Source: Caryophanales bacterium UBA2289 (GTDB lineage: Bacteria; Bacillota_I; Bacilli_A; Izemoplasmatales; Hujiaoplasmataceae). From it: a stretch of DNA of 64,000 bases. Shown here piece by piece: positions 1 to 10,833 of this stretch. The stretch covers positions 62,001-126,000 of the forward strand of contig DDWJ01000001.1 of the NCBI GenBank assembly GCA_002345505.1, in the 5' to 3' direction. Both the position numbers and the translations under genes were made by a program. Every line of letters begins with the position of its first letter. The stretch's first letter is position 1. The notes below the pieces were generated by a model that saw only the letters and a list, made by a program, of their open reading frames with translations, ran no database searches and was not told the DNA's origin.

Positions 1-1808
<1,808 letters not shown>

Positions 1809-1810
1809 CT

Positions 1811-1853
1811 AAAATAAAAAAATGGTTAATTTGCATATACGCAAAAAAACCAT
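1811..1853 (-). terminator. Riboswitch-controlled intrinsic terminator upstream of guaB
   Basis: On the minus strand an ATGGT...ACCAT hairpin (arms 1849-1853 and 1822-1826, with an inner TTTGC/GCAAA stem) is followed by a U-rich run (1811-1821). The 5' part of this hairpin, + strand 1838-1847, is a perfect 10-bp complement of + strand 1861-1870, which includes the 3' strand of aptamer helix P1. Aptamer and antiterminator are therefore mutually exclusive, as expected of a guanine OFF switch. Confidence 0.85.
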
Positions 1854-1863
1854 AAAGATCTTT

Positions 1864-1928
1864 TTGCGTAGTCTTAAATTTAAGGTTTAAGGTAGAAACT
1901 GCTTGCCATATTCAAGCGTTATACGCAA
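1864..1928 (-). promoter_or_regulatory. Guanine-class purine riboswitch aptamer
   Basis: Read on the minus strand, P1 pairs TTGCGTA (1922-1928) with TACGCAA (1864-1870). Between them are the conserved purine-aptamer segments TATAAC, GAATATGGC, GTTTCTACC and the J3/1 segment GACTACG. The J3/1 position that sets specificity is C (GACTA), as in guanine aptamers; adenine aptamers have U there. The downstream guaB-guaA genes fit guanine feedback control. Identification rests on the consensus of the family, not on a covariance search. Confidence 0.93.
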
Positions 1929-1941
1929 TATATTTTAATGT

Positions 1942-1970
1942 ATTATAACAAATGCTTTAGTTTTAATCAA
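1942..1970 (-). promoter_or_regulatory. Promoter of the guaB-guaA transcript
   Basis: On the minus strand TTGATT (1965-1970) and TATAAT (1942-1947) are separated by exactly 17 nt. Transcription would begin near 1935, a few bases before aptamer helix P1. Confidence 0.75.
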
Positions 1971-2411
1971 GAATAAATATTTGGCGAATGCTTTATATGT
2001 TCATACATCTCCTGAGGGATACTCAAAAACTGTCTATCTCATAAAAACCACGCTTTGAACTGTCTATAAAATTCCAGTTGTTAAATCAAATAGAACAGTA
2101 AATGAAGATTTTCTTTAAAAAATTTGAGATCCACTTATTGTCTTAAGAAGACAAAATCATACTAATTTTGTTTGTCAAGTATGCAATATGCATAATCATT
2201 CCACCATTAGATAGAACTGTCGATTACTATGAAAACCACTACTTCGAACATTTTTTTGTAAGAATTAGTGGAGTGATAAAATACCTTTGTATAGCAGTTA
2301 TATGTCATTTGTAAGTAGTTTCTATGAGCGGCTTACAATTTATGCCCTGGCCTATTAGTTTGGACTGTCAGTCGTTATGAAAGTCAACACTTTGAACATG
2401 TTATATTTAGA
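1971..2411. repeat. Non-coding gap with three degenerate 31-33 nt repeats
   Basis: No credible gene is seen in this 440-bp gap between guaB and the flippase gene. Three imperfect copies of a unit that starts CTGTC and ends in TTTGAAC or TTCGAAC lie at 2030-2060, 2217-2249 and 2365-2397 on the plus strand. Two of them translate to similar peptides (TVDYYENHYFEH and TVSRYESQHFEH), but stops interrupt the frames. They could be relics of a duplicated or decayed coding sequence. The function is unknown. Confidence 0.4.
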
Positions 2412-3815
2412 CTACTCTAGACTCTTATTTTTAACAATCTTAACAAATAGATTTTTATAAAGCACTATTGTAAGAATTACGATTATTACAACATATGTCG
2501 TAAATCCAACATAGATATTGTTTATAAAGTATGGAAGATAAAATACTAACGTACCAAGCATTATGTATATTAAATTCTTCATCGGATTCACTTTGTAGAC
2601 TTTAACGAAATACAACTCTGTTAAAACGTACCAAATGAATAAAGAAATAACAGAGGAAATCGCGATACTTTCTGTTGTGCCAAATAAAACATATGCTAGA
2701 AAGCCCAGAATGGTAGAAATAATTAAAGATGCAAAACCAGTCAGGAAGTACTGCTTGATATGTTGTAATACTTTGAAGTAATTCAATTTAACTATTTGAA
2801 TCGATGAACTGATAACTAGTCCCGGAAAGACAATTCTAAGAATATTTAGTGATGAACTATACTTTGGAATAATAGTATCAACGAATAAGTACAATGGAAA
2901 ATATATTATCATTGCTAGCATAACAACGATTAATACTAATGATATTGAGTGATTGTATAAATCCTTTAATCTTGCTTCATTAATCTTCTTCAAGGTAGGA
3001 TAAATAACCGTACTCATAGCTGCTATGAAGATGTTTGCTAGACTCATCAAACTGTAAGCAAATGTAAATATGGCAAAAGTTTCAATATTAAAAAACCAAT
3101 CTACTAATTGTTTTGGTAAATTTAACATTAAAACAGTTATTAAATTTGCAATTAGTAATGGCGTTCCTAATTTAAAAAATTGTATTATATCATTTTTAAC
3201 ATTCTTGATTGGATTTTTATTTCCAAATGTAATATCTCTATATGTAAAAACGTACCACATAAGCAAACCATAATTGATTACTAAAATCATCAACAAAAAT
3301 AATCTATAGTTATCAAGTTTCAGTAAAAAAACGATACCTACAGATATAGAGGATAAAATTGCATAGACAATATTTCGGAAAGAAAACTCCTTAAATCTGC
3401 TTGTAACTTGTGAAATAAATTGGTAATAAGTTGTTAGGTTAGCAGCAATAACGTTGATTCCTAATAGAATAAAAATTAATTGTCTTTCCCCATCTAAAAA
3501 CAGTAAAGATAAAATCACAATAACTACTGTCGCAGCAAGTTCCAAATATAATAAAAACCTAGTATAAAGAACAAATTTTGGTTTCTCTAATTCGTTATAG
3601 TTCTTACCTCCAAAATGCAAGTACACCCCATCAATAAAACCCAAGTGAAATAAACCAAAATAAGTAAGGTATAAAGCAAAAAGGCGATAGTACCCATAAT
3701 TTTCTACACTGAAAATTATAGGCAAAATCAGTCCCATTAAAATGCTTGATAATAATCTAAATCCATTACTTACTGCTACTTGTGCAATATTTTTTAAAAA
3801 TATCTTTTTGTTCAT
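2412..3815 (-). CDS. Oligosaccharide flippase, Wzx/MATE-like polysaccharide transporter
   Basis: This protein of about 467 aa is almost entirely hydrophobic, with roughly 12-14 predicted membrane helices. It has an N-terminal amphipathic segment followed by ILMGLILPIIFSV and YRLFALYLTYFG, the usual look of Wzx/polysaccharide-biosynthesis flippases of the MVF superfamily. Such proteins move undecaprenyl-linked repeat units across the membrane. It is the last gene of the polysaccharide operon, 5 bp after rmlB, and pairs functionally with the Wzy-like polymerase at 8517. I chose the ATG at 3815 rather than the TTG one codon earlier. Substrate cannot be read from the sequence. Confidence 0.85.
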   Translation of the reverse strand: MNKKIFLKNIAQVAVSNGFRLLSSILMGLILPIIFSVENYGYYRLFALYLTYFGLFHLGFIDGVYLHFGGKNYNELEKPKFVLYTRFLLYLELAATVVIVILSLLFLDGERQLIFILLGINVIAANLTTYYQFISQVTSRFKEFSFRNIVYAILSSISVGIVFLLKLDNYRLFLLMILVINYGLLMWYVFTYRDITFGNKNPIKNVKNDIIQFFKLGTPLLIANLITVLMLNLPKQLVDWFFNIETFAIFTFAYSLMSLANIFIAAMSTVIYPTLKKINEARLKDLYNHSISLVLIVVMLAMIIYFPLYLFVDTIIPKYSSSLNILRIVFPGLVISSSIQIVKLNYFKVLQHIKQYFLTGFASLIISTILGFLAYVLFGTTESIAISSVISLFIWYVLTELYFVKVYKVNPMKNLIYIMLGTLVFYLPYFINNIYVGFTTYVVIIVILTIVLYKNLFVKIVKNKSLE

Positions 3816-3820
3816 CAAAT

Positions 3821-4837
3821 CTACTCATTTTCTTTTTTTCTAGTCTTATCCAAATATTCACCACTCAAAATATGATTAACCCACTCTTGATTATCTTCAT
3901 ACCACTTAATGGTTTCAATCAGCCCTAAATCGAAATTGTATTTTGCTTTCCATCCAAGGTCAGATTCAATTTTAGTTGGATCAATAGCATATCTCATATC
4001 ATGCCCGGGTCTATCCTTAACATATTTAATCAGTGACTCTGGCTTATTTAGATGTTTTAATATTGTTTTGACGACTTCCAGATTTGTTTTCTCATTATGC
4101 CCACCAATATTATATACTTCACCAATTTTCCCATCATGAATGATTAAATCAATTGCACTACAATGATCGTAAACATGTAACCAGTCACGAACGTTTTCTC
4201 CATTTCCATAAACAGGTAAGTTTTCGTTATTCTTCGCCTTTATGATCATCAATGGTATTAGTTTTTCTGGAAAGTGATAAGGGCCATAATTATTTGAGCA
4301 TCTTGAAATTGTGATTGGTAATTTGAACGTTCTAAAATATGCTTGAACCAATAAATCAGCAGATGCTTTAGATGCGGAGTATGGACTAGATGTATGTATC
4401 GGTGTATTTTCGGTAAAAAATAAATCATGTCTATCAAGAGGCAAATCACCATAAACCTCATCAGTGGAAACCTGATGGAATCTACTTACATTAAACTGTT
4501 TACAAGCATCTAATAAAACTTGTGTTCCAAGTATGTTTGTTTGTAAAAACAACTCAGGATTAGAAATAGAACGATCAACATGAGATTCAGCAGCAAAGTT
4601 TACAACTATATCAAAGTTTTCTTTTTCAAAAATTTCGAAAACTAATTTACGATCACAAATATCACCTTTGTAAAACTTGAGATTTGATTTATTCTTAATT
4701 GATTCTAGCGTTTCAAGATTGCCAGCATAAGTTAATTTGTCTAGTACAACAATTCTGTATTTCGGGTATTTTTTAACCATATAATGACAGAAGTTACCAC
4801 CTATAAATCCTGCTCCACCAGTGACTAATATGTTCAT
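3821..4837 (-). CDS. rfbB: dTDP-glucose 4,6-dehydratase
   Basis: This 338-aa short-chain dehydrogenase/reductase converts dTDP-glucose to dTDP-4-keto-6-deoxyglucose, the second step to dTDP-L-rhamnose. The N-terminal Rossmann motif GGAGFIGG, the family signature STDEVYGDL, the catalytic YSASKASADLL and RCSNNYGPYHFPEKLIP are all present. It has an ATGA overlap with the upstream rmlD and GGAGG 7 nt before its ATG. It lies in a complete rmlA-rmlC-rmlD-rmlB set. Also called rmlB. Confidence 0.96.
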   Translation of the reverse strand: MNILVTGGAGFIGGNFCHYMVKKYPKYRIVVLDKLTYAGNLETLESIKNKSNLKFYKGDICDRKLVFEIFEKENFDIVVNFAAESHVDRSISNPELFLQTNILGTQVLLDACKQFNVSRFHQVSTDEVYGDLPLDRHDLFFTENTPIHTSSPYSASKASADLLVQAYFRTFKLPITISRCSNNYGPYHFPEKLIPLMIIKAKNNENLPVYGNGENVRDWLHVYDHCSAIDLIIHDGKIGEVYNIGGHNEKTNLEVVKTILKHLNKPESLIKYVKDRPGHDMRYAIDPTKIESDLGWKAKYNFDLGLIETIKWYEDNQEWVNHILSGEYLDKTRKKENE

Positions 4838-5685
4838 GCTATTTCCTCCAGTTCTTTAAGATATCGTTTTAGTGCATCTTGCCAATGTGGCAATCTATTA
4901 AATCCTTTTAAATCAAGGGATTCTTTACTAAGCCTTGAGTTTGTAGGTCTTTTTGCTTTTGTCGGATACATTGATGATTTGCATGGAATCACATTAATGT
5001 TTATCTTTGAATATTCAAAAATCTTGTTTGCAAAATCATACCAAGTACAGTATCCTTCATTTGTCGCATGATAAACGCCATATTTTTCGGTTTCAATCAT
5101 ATCACAAAGTAAAATTGCCAAATCTGCAGTATAAGTTGGAGATCCAAATTGATCATTCACAACAGATATTTTATCTTTTGTCTTACCTAGTTTAAGCATT
5201 GTCTTGACAAAATTATTTCCATTTAGTCCAAAAGCCCATGAGATTCTCACAATAAATGATTTATTGTAATTTATAACAATTTTTTCTGATTCATCCTTTG
5301 ATTTCCCGTATACTGATTGAGGATTCTTTGTATCATCACTCTCATATAATCCTTCTTTTGTTCCGTCAAATACATAATCAGTTGAGATATAGAGAAATTT
5401 AGAATTCAATTTTCGGGCTATATCTAGCAAGTGTTCTGTCCCTACAATATTCACTTTGTAACAATTGCCAAAATCATCCTCAGCTTTATCAACGGCTGTA
5501 TATGCAGCGTGATGCATAATAATATCAGGTCTGAATCCTCCAACAATTAAGTCGACTTCTTCTTTATTGGTTATGTCCAGTTCATCTATATCAACTGCCA
5601 AAACAATGTGTTCATTTCTTCTATGCAATTCTTTATTCACATCATAGCCAAGTTGGCCGCTAACACCAGTAACTAGAATTCTCAT
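4834..5685 (-). CDS. rfbD: dTDP-4-dehydrorhamnose reductase
   Basis: This protein of about 283 aa reduces dTDP-4-keto-L-rhamnose to dTDP-L-rhamnose. It shows the RmlD Rossmann motif GVSGQLGYDV, the segment FLYISTDYVFDGT and the catalytic VYGKSKDESE. An upstream in-frame ATG at 5703 would add six residues, but the ATG at 5685 overlaps the rmlC stop as ATGA and gives the usual RmlD N terminus MRILVTG, so I prefer it. It overlaps rmlB by 4 bp. Also called rmlD. Confidence 0.95.
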   Translation of the reverse strand: MRILVTGVSGQLGYDVNKELHRRNEHIVLAVDIDELDITNKEEVDLIVGGFRPDIIMHHAAYTAVDKAEDDFGNCYKVNIVGTEHLLDIARKLNSKFLYISTDYVFDGTKEGLYESDDTKNPQSVYGKSKDESEKIVINYNKSFIVRISWAFGLNGNNFVKTMLKLGKTKDKISVVNDQFGSPTYTADLAILLCDMIETEKYGVYHATNEGYCTWYDFANKIFEYSKININVIPCKSSMYPTKAKRPTNSRLSKESLDLKGFNRLPHWQDALKRYLKELEEIA

Positions 5686-6230
5686 TTGAAATTCACATCG
5701 CAATCAACAAGTCTAGGAGCTTTCAAATCTTTTTCTGATAAAATAACATCTTCTAGTGGCCATTTAATACTGATATCGGGATCATTGTATATTATAGATC
5801 GATCATACTCTTTGGAATATATATTATCAACTTTATATTGAACTTCGCAATTTTCTGTAAGAGTTAGAAAAGCGTGCCCAAATCCCTGTGGTATATACAG
5901 TTGCTTTTTATTTTCATCACTAAGCTCAACTGCAATCCATTTTTTATAATTTTGAGATGATTTTCTTAAATCTATTGCAACATCTAATATTCTACCTTTA
6001 GTGCATCTTACTAATTTTGTTTGTGCAAAAGGTTCATTTTGAAAATGAATTCCTCTTAAAACACCTTTTTGCATACTTAAGGAATGGTTGTCCTGAACGA
6101 ATTCGACATTAATAGCATTGTTATGAAAACTATTTTTATTATATGTTTCTGAAAACCATCCACGGTTATCAGAATATACAATTGGTTCTATAATTAATAC
6201 ACCAGATAATTCAGTCTCGATTTTTTTCAT
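5682..6230 (-). CDS. rfbC: dTDP-4-dehydrorhamnose 3,5-epimerase
   Basis: This 182-aa cupin epimerase acts on dTDP-4-keto-6-deoxyglucose. Family marks include FVQDNHSLS, the segment GVLRGIHFQ with the catalytic His, TKLVRCTKGRILDVAIDLR and YIPQGFGHAFL. Length is typical (about 180 aa). AAGGAAGG lies 6 nt before the ATG. It ends in an ATGA overlap with rmlD. Also called rmlC. Confidence 0.96.
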   Translation of the reverse strand: MKKIETELSGVLIIEPIVYSDNRGWFSETYNKNSFHNNAINVEFVQDNHSLSMQKGVLRGIHFQNEPFAQTKLVRCTKGRILDVAIDLRKSSQNYKKWIAVELSDENKKQLYIPQGFGHAFLTLTENCEVQYKVDNIYSKEYDRSIIYNDPDISIKWPLEDVILSEKDLKAPRLVDCDVNFK

Positions 6231-6246
6231 TTTAGTCCTTCCTTAA

Positions 6247-7137
6247 TTAATATTTAATTTTGCCATCTGCAACTCTTTTCAAGTGCTCGCCATATGGAGA
6301 TTTGCCATATTTTGAAGCCGACTCGAGTAATTTTACTCTATCAATCCAACCATTGTGAAAAGCGATTTCTTCAGGAGCTGATATCTTAATACCTTGACGT
6401 TTTTCAATCATTTGAACAAACTCAGCAGCTTCTATAAGCGAATCCATTGTTCCAGTATCCAGCCAAGCAAAACCTCTACCAAGAAGTTCAACTTGAAGAG
6501 TATTACCCTCTAAATATAGTCTGTTGAGATCAGTAATTTCCAATTCACCTCTATGTGATGGGATAACTTGCTTAGCAAGTTCAACAACACGACTATCATA
6601 AAAATATAATCCGGTAATACAATAATTTGATTTTGGACTTTTAGGTTTCTCTTCAACAGAGACAACTTTCCCATTTTTATCAAACTCAACAATTCCAAAA
6701 CGTTCAGGATCATTCACATAATAACCAAATATCGTTGCCATTCCATTATTTGAGTTCTCAACTGCTGATTTCAAAATCTTAGTAAATCCATTACCATAAA
6801 ATATATTATCTCCTAAAATCATGGCAACATTATCGTTTCCAATGAATTTTTCACCAATGATGAATGCTTGAGCTAATCCATCTGGAGTTGGTTGTTCAGC
6901 ATATGATAAATTGATTCCAAAACTTTCACCTGAACCTAATAGTTTTTTAAAATTAGGAAGGTCAGTGGGTGTAGATATAATCAATATTTCTTTGATACCT
7001 GCCAACATTAAAATTGACAATGGATAATATATCATCGGTTTATCATATATTGGAAGTAATTGTTTTGATGTAACCATCGTTAATGGATAAAGTCTAGTTC
7101 CTGATCCACCAGCTAAAATTATCCCTTTAATATTCAT
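6247..7137 (-). CDS. rfbA: Glucose-1-phosphate thymidylyltransferase
   Basis: This 296-aa nucleotidyltransferase makes dTDP-glucose from dTTP and glucose-1-phosphate. The signature [16 protein letters not shown] is at the N terminus, followed by [33 protein letters not shown] and GFAWLDTGT. An ATG at 7185 would give a 16-residue extension unlike the family. The ATG at 7137 starts directly at [11 protein letters not shown] and has a GGAAAGGAA Shine-Dalgarno, so I chose it. First gene of the rhamnose sub-cluster. Also called rmlA. Confidence 0.96.
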   Translation of the reverse strand: MNIKGIILAGGSGTRLYPLTMVTSKQLLPIYDKPMIYYPLSILMLAGIKEILIISTPTDLPNFKKLLGSGESFGINLSYAEQPTPDGLAQAFIIGEKFIGNDNVAMILGDNIFYGNGFTKILKSAVENSNNGMATIFGYYVNDPERFGIVEFDKNGKVVSVEEKPKSPKSNYCITGLYFYDSRVVELAKQVIPSHRGELEITDLNRLYLEGNTLQVELLGRGFAWLDTGTMDSLIEAAEFVQMIEKRQGIKISAPEEIAFHNGWIDRVKLLESASKYGKSPYGEHLKRVADGKIKY

Positions 7138-7407
7138 ATTATCATTTATTCCTTTCCGAGCTATTCTTAAAAATTTTTTGCACACTAAATATAATTAACT
7201 GTTTATCTTTTTTTAATATCTTAACCAGCAAAATCAAACTAATTTCCTTACTAAGAATATAAAGATTCATTTAATTTCATTTTCTTTTCAACTCACATTT
7301 AAATTATTGATATAATTTTTATATTCGTCAGTACTTTTTCTGAGTCAAATAGGCTTGTTAAATTATCGCATAACACATAACTATAATTTAATATTATATA
7401 CAAACAC
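7138..7407 (-). promoter_or_regulatory. Intergenic leader before the rml sub-cluster
   Basis: This 270-bp AT-rich gap is the largest break inside the polysaccharide locus. A minus-strand TATAAT lies at about 7387-7395 but lacks a convincing -35, so an internal promoter for rmlACDB-wzx is possible but not shown. No terminator-like hairpin or small ORF was found. Confidence 0.3.
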
Positions 7408-8490
7408 TTAACCTTTATGAATATCCATTATACTTTTTACAGTTTCTAAGTAGGCATATTTATTTGACTGGTCCGGCTCTAAATATGCACCTTCCCCCCA
7501 CTCATTCCAAGCAGTAATAAAGACAAATTCACCCAGATTACTCGCATTTCTATTAATTTGATATTCAAAATTTTTAGCAAAACATTCCAAATTACCATTG
7601 ATATGAATTATGGATCTAGAACCCCATCTAGGTGAAGTATCCCATCCAGTATATGCACCAATGTAAGTATCTATTTTATTTTTTGGAGTTGATCTGACGA
7701 TGTTTTTCCAAACTTTTTTTGTGTCTAGTAAAAGTGGTTTTTTTAAAAAATCCTTATAAAAAATCCTCCTCAAGTCGTAAAACTTGGATTTGAGAATATT
7801 GTAATAATTTGAAAAATAGGGTTGATATTCTACTTGTGCCGCAAAGTCAAATTTACTGGATACATCAACATCAAGATAATCTTTTAAAGTATTTACAAAG
7901 TGAATGCCTGAGAATCCAGAAGCTAATGCTCTACTGTTAAAAAAAGACATCATCTCAAGTAAGTTTGGTATATTTTTTGAATCATAGAGGATTAGCATTG
8001 GTTTGTTATTTACTTTAATATATCTATCATCCTTGAAGAAGGTCAAAAGATAATCAAAATGATTAATCCAGTCATCTTTGCCACCATAAGTCTGCTCAAG
8101 TAATAATATTCTTTGCTTATATTGAACTTTGTTATGAAAATTGTGGTTTGCCCATGAAAAACAAAAATTGATATTGATATCTAAATTAGACAATAGTAAT
8201 TCTGCAGGTTTATTCATCAATAATTTGCCTTCAAACCAGTAATGATAAAAACAAAATCCATGTATGTTGTGTTTTTTTGCTAAGAGAGCTTGGTTTTGAA
8301 TGTCTTTAACGGTTGATAAATCATAATATCCTTCCAATGGAATTCTTGGTTGCAAATGGCCGCTAAATAATGGGGTTGCATTTTTTACATTATTCCACTC
8401 AGTATATCCATCCCCCCACCATTCATTATTCTCTTTAAATGTATGAAACTGAGGCAAGTAAAAAGCAATTACTTTTTTATTTTTATTCAT
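7408..8490 (-). CDS. WbsX-like glycosyltransferase/glycoside-hydrolase-99-like protein
   Basis: This 360-aa cytosolic protein matches my memory of the WbsX family found in O-antigen and capsule loci. It starts VIAFYLPQFHTF, has NEWWGDGYTEWNNV, GFCFYHYWFEGKLLM and SWANHNF, and near the C terminus FITAWNEWGEGAYLEPD. These Trp-, Glu- and His-rich segments resemble a TIM-barrel active site shared with glycoside hydrolase family 99-like proteins. The precise reaction of WbsX proteins is not well established. It lies between the Wzy-like polymerase and rmlA, so a role in building or trimming the repeat unit is likely. No strong Shine-Dalgarno precedes the ATG. Confidence 0.8.
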   Translation of the reverse strand: MNKNKKVIAFYLPQFHTFKENNEWWGDGYTEWNNVKNATPLFSGHLQPRIPLEGYYDLSTVKDIQNQALLAKKHNIHGFCFYHYWFEGKLLMNKPAELLLSNLDININFCFSWANHNFHNKVQYKQRILLLEQTYGGKDDWINHFDYLLTFFKDDRYIKVNNKPMLILYDSKNIPNLLEMMSFFNSRALASGFSGIHFVNTLKDYLDVDVSSKFDFAAQVEYQPYFSNYYNILKSKFYDLRRIFYKDFLKKPLLLDTKKVWKNIVRSTPKNKIDTYIGAYTGWDTSPRWGSRSIIHINGNLECFAKNFEYQINRNASNLGEFVFITAWNEWGEGAYLEPDQSNKYAYLETVKSIMDIHKG

Positions 8491-8516
8491 TTAACTGTAG
8501 GACATAATTAAAGGTT

Positions 8517-9692
8517 TTATGTCTTTCTCCTTCCTAAAAAAACAGATAAATTACTAGTATATGCAAATAAAATCATAAAATTTAAGATATTTATTGAAAT
8601 TATTATTGGTGAAGCAAACATAAGAATTATAAAAATAGCTATCACTAATTTTTGTCCCCTATTGCTACGAATAAACAAGAAACTTATTGTAAGAATAAAT
8701 ATACCCATTCCAACTTTTCCTAAATAATATAGAATATTTAGATATGAATTCATGTATGACATATTCAGTACATTACCAAAACCAACACCGAAAATCAGAT
8801 CATGAGAAGATAAATTATTGATTATCTCAATTCCTGCAAAAACTCTTCCTGTAACAACAATAGAATTTATATCAAGAACTCTATACAAAGCATTATTAAT
8901 AAAGCTAAATTGTAATATTAGATATGCAAGAAAACCAAAAAATAATAATCCTAATATTTTTTTTAAAGGCAAACCATTTTTGTAAATAAATAGAAAATAA
9001 TATATCCATATAACTGGTAATATTATTAGTGCTGTCGAGCTTGTGGTTAACAATCCAAAAACAGTTATTAGTCCTGCATAAATTAAATGATTTCTGTCAA
9101 GATCTTTTTTATGCAACAACACTACAAACAGATGAACGATTATGAATAGAGCTAAATGAGCAGGCTCTAAATAAAAGGATGAAGGTCTAAAATCCAAAGT
9201 CCTAATAACCCCAAAATCAACACTATTGATTTCATCGTTAATATAATTCAGAAAAGGTATTTTCAACAATAAATATCTATTAAACAGCAGAAAGAAAGCA
9301 TACTGTAAGCTTAAACCAAAATATATGAGATTACCAATAATTTTAAAAGATTTATAAAGTGCCATCTTGTTCAAAGAGTACCTTATACTAAATAAAGCAT
9401 AGATAACATAAATAAAAGTCTTTCCAAACCTAATTAATACACTTGACTGATAAAAATAACCAATGTTTATGTAACTAAAAATTAATGACACAAACAAATA
9501 AAAAAAGAGACAAATGATTATAGCCAAATCTCTATATTTAAACTTTTTAGAAAAAAGAAAATATATGATGAAGATTACCATGAATATATCTGCAACACTT
9601 ATTCCTTCAGTAAAAACTCTATAAATAGAAAGTATTGATAATAATGGAATAATGTAATTATTGATTCTATCTAGATTAATTGATTTTTTCAC
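8517..9692 (-). CDS. O-antigen/polysaccharide polymerase-like membrane protein (Wzy-like)
   Basis: This 391-aa protein has about 10-12 hydrophobic helices and a larger hydrophilic loop around residues 150-180 containing FGVIRTLDFRPSSFYLEPAHLA. That layout, with the FRP...EPAH loop, is characteristic of O-antigen ligase/polymerase-like proteins in capsule loci. It begins with GTG and overlaps the preceding gene by 17 bp. With Wzx at 2412 it makes the locus look Wzx/Wzy-dependent. Wzy sequences diverge strongly, so the call rests on topology and context. Confidence 0.7.
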   Translation of the reverse strand: MKKSINLDRINNYIIPLLSILSIYRVFTEGISVADIFMVIFIIYFLFSKKFKYRDLAIIICLFFYLFVSLIFSYINIGYFYQSSVLIRFGKTFIYVIYALFSIRYSLNKMALYKSFKIIGNLIYFGLSLQYAFFLLFNRYLLLKIPFLNYINDEINSVDFGVIRTLDFRPSSFYLEPAHLALFIIVHLFVVLLHKKDLDRNHLIYAGLITVFGLLTTSSTALIILPVIWIYYFLFIYKNGLPLKKILGLLFFGFLAYLILQFSFINNALYRVLDINSIVVTGRVFAGIEIINNLSSHDLIFGVGFGNVLNMSYMNSYLNILYYLGKVGMGIFILTISFLFIRSNRGQKLVIAIFIILMFASPIIISINILNFMILFAYTSNLSVFLGRRKT

Positions 9693-10833
9693 TTTTTACC
9701 ATCTCCATTAAAGCTAATAGTATCACGTTATTATTAAAATGCATAAGTCCAAAAGATACTATGTTGTTTGGTAATTCCTTTGTTTCTTCCAATTGCCACT
9801 TTATGTCTTCAATTAAGAACAACAAAACTAAATCAACTTGATTAATTTGAAAATGAAAATGAGGCAGTTTGTGATTCTTTAAACTCATTACTTTTTTTAA
9901 ATTTTCAACAATTTTATTAGAATTTCTCAAATTATAATTAAATATCATATAGTCGTAGTGTTCTTCTCTTACCCCATATGTTTCCCAATCCAATACTTTG
10001 ATAGTGTCATCTTTATTTATCATTATGTTGCCCTTTTGAAAATCTCCATGCGAGGAAACAATATTGATATAATATTCTTTTTTCTTAAAATATTCTTTTA
10101 TAAATAATACAATTTGTCGGACAACTATTAATTGATCATTAAGTAAATCAAGTTCATAAATGATGGTATCACTAATATCATTAACATAATCTGTTACTTT
10201 ATTAGAATGTGCATTTTTGTTGATTTGTGTGAGTATACTATTCACTTGTACGGTATATTTTTTCTGTCCAACACTTGAGAATCTAGCCAAAGGTTTTCCA
10301 TTCAGTAACTCTTCTTCGAATCTTACATTAGAAATCGGAGTGATTGGATTGACAAAATTATAATCAGTGTTTGTTCTAAAATTGATTTCATTTTCAAACC
10401 AATTTTTTCCAAATCCAGATTTTAGAATATTAGTTAATACACCACTTTCAAAATCAATAATTTTCAATCTTTTGTTTCCAGGATAAATAACGCCTTGAAT
10501 ATCAACATTATTCATAACAACCATATACATACTTGAAAAATGTTGAGGAAAGTAAATTGATAAATAGATATATATTTTACTTAATATTCTTTTATATACA
10601 TTTTGATTTCCTAATAAATTACAAAATAAAAACTTGATTAATAACGTTCGATTCGTAGTTTTAGAAAATATAATATTTAGTTTAGGGAAGCTATAGAATA
10701 AGTAATTCTCGTTGACTTGTTCTATTTTACTTCGGTTTTTAGTGAACATGACATCTGCACCATAATTATCAAACAAAGTGTTTTTAATTATTCCATAAAC
10801 ATCTTCTCTTTCAAAAAAATCATTAAATCCCAT
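9676..10833 (-). CDS. Aminoglycoside-phosphotransferase-fold kinase-like protein in polysaccharide locus
   Basis: This 385-aa protein has the APH/choline-kinase-type catalytic motifs near its C terminus: SSHGDFQKGNIMI (HxDxxxxN-like, as HGDFQKGN) and IKVLDWETYG (metal-binding DWE). The N-terminal half, about 190 residues, is not recognised. It overlaps its neighbours on both sides (11 and 17 bp) and sits next to a P-loop kinase-like gene, so a phosphoryl transfer to a sugar or lipid intermediate is plausible. The acceptor cannot be inferred. The start has AAAGGAA upstream. Confidence 0.6.
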   Translation of the reverse strand: MGFNDFFEREDVYGIIKNTLFDNYGADVMFTKNRSKIEQVNENYLFYSFPKLNIIFSKTTNRTLLIKFLFCNLLGNQNVYKRILSKIYIYLSIYFPQHFSSMYMVVMNNVDIQGVIYPGNKRLKIIDFESGVLTNILKSGFGKNWFENEINFRTNTDYNFVNPITPISNVRFEEELLNGKPLARFSSVGQKKYTVQVNSILTQINKNAHSNKVTDYVNDISDTIIYELDLLNDQLIVVRQIVLFIKEYFKKKEYYINIVSSHGDFQKGNIMINKDDTIKVLDWETYGVREEHYDYMIFNYNLRNSNKIVENLKKVMSLKNHKLPHFHFQINQVDLVLLFLIEDIKWQLEETKELPNNIVSFGLMHFNNNVILLALMEMVKSEKIN

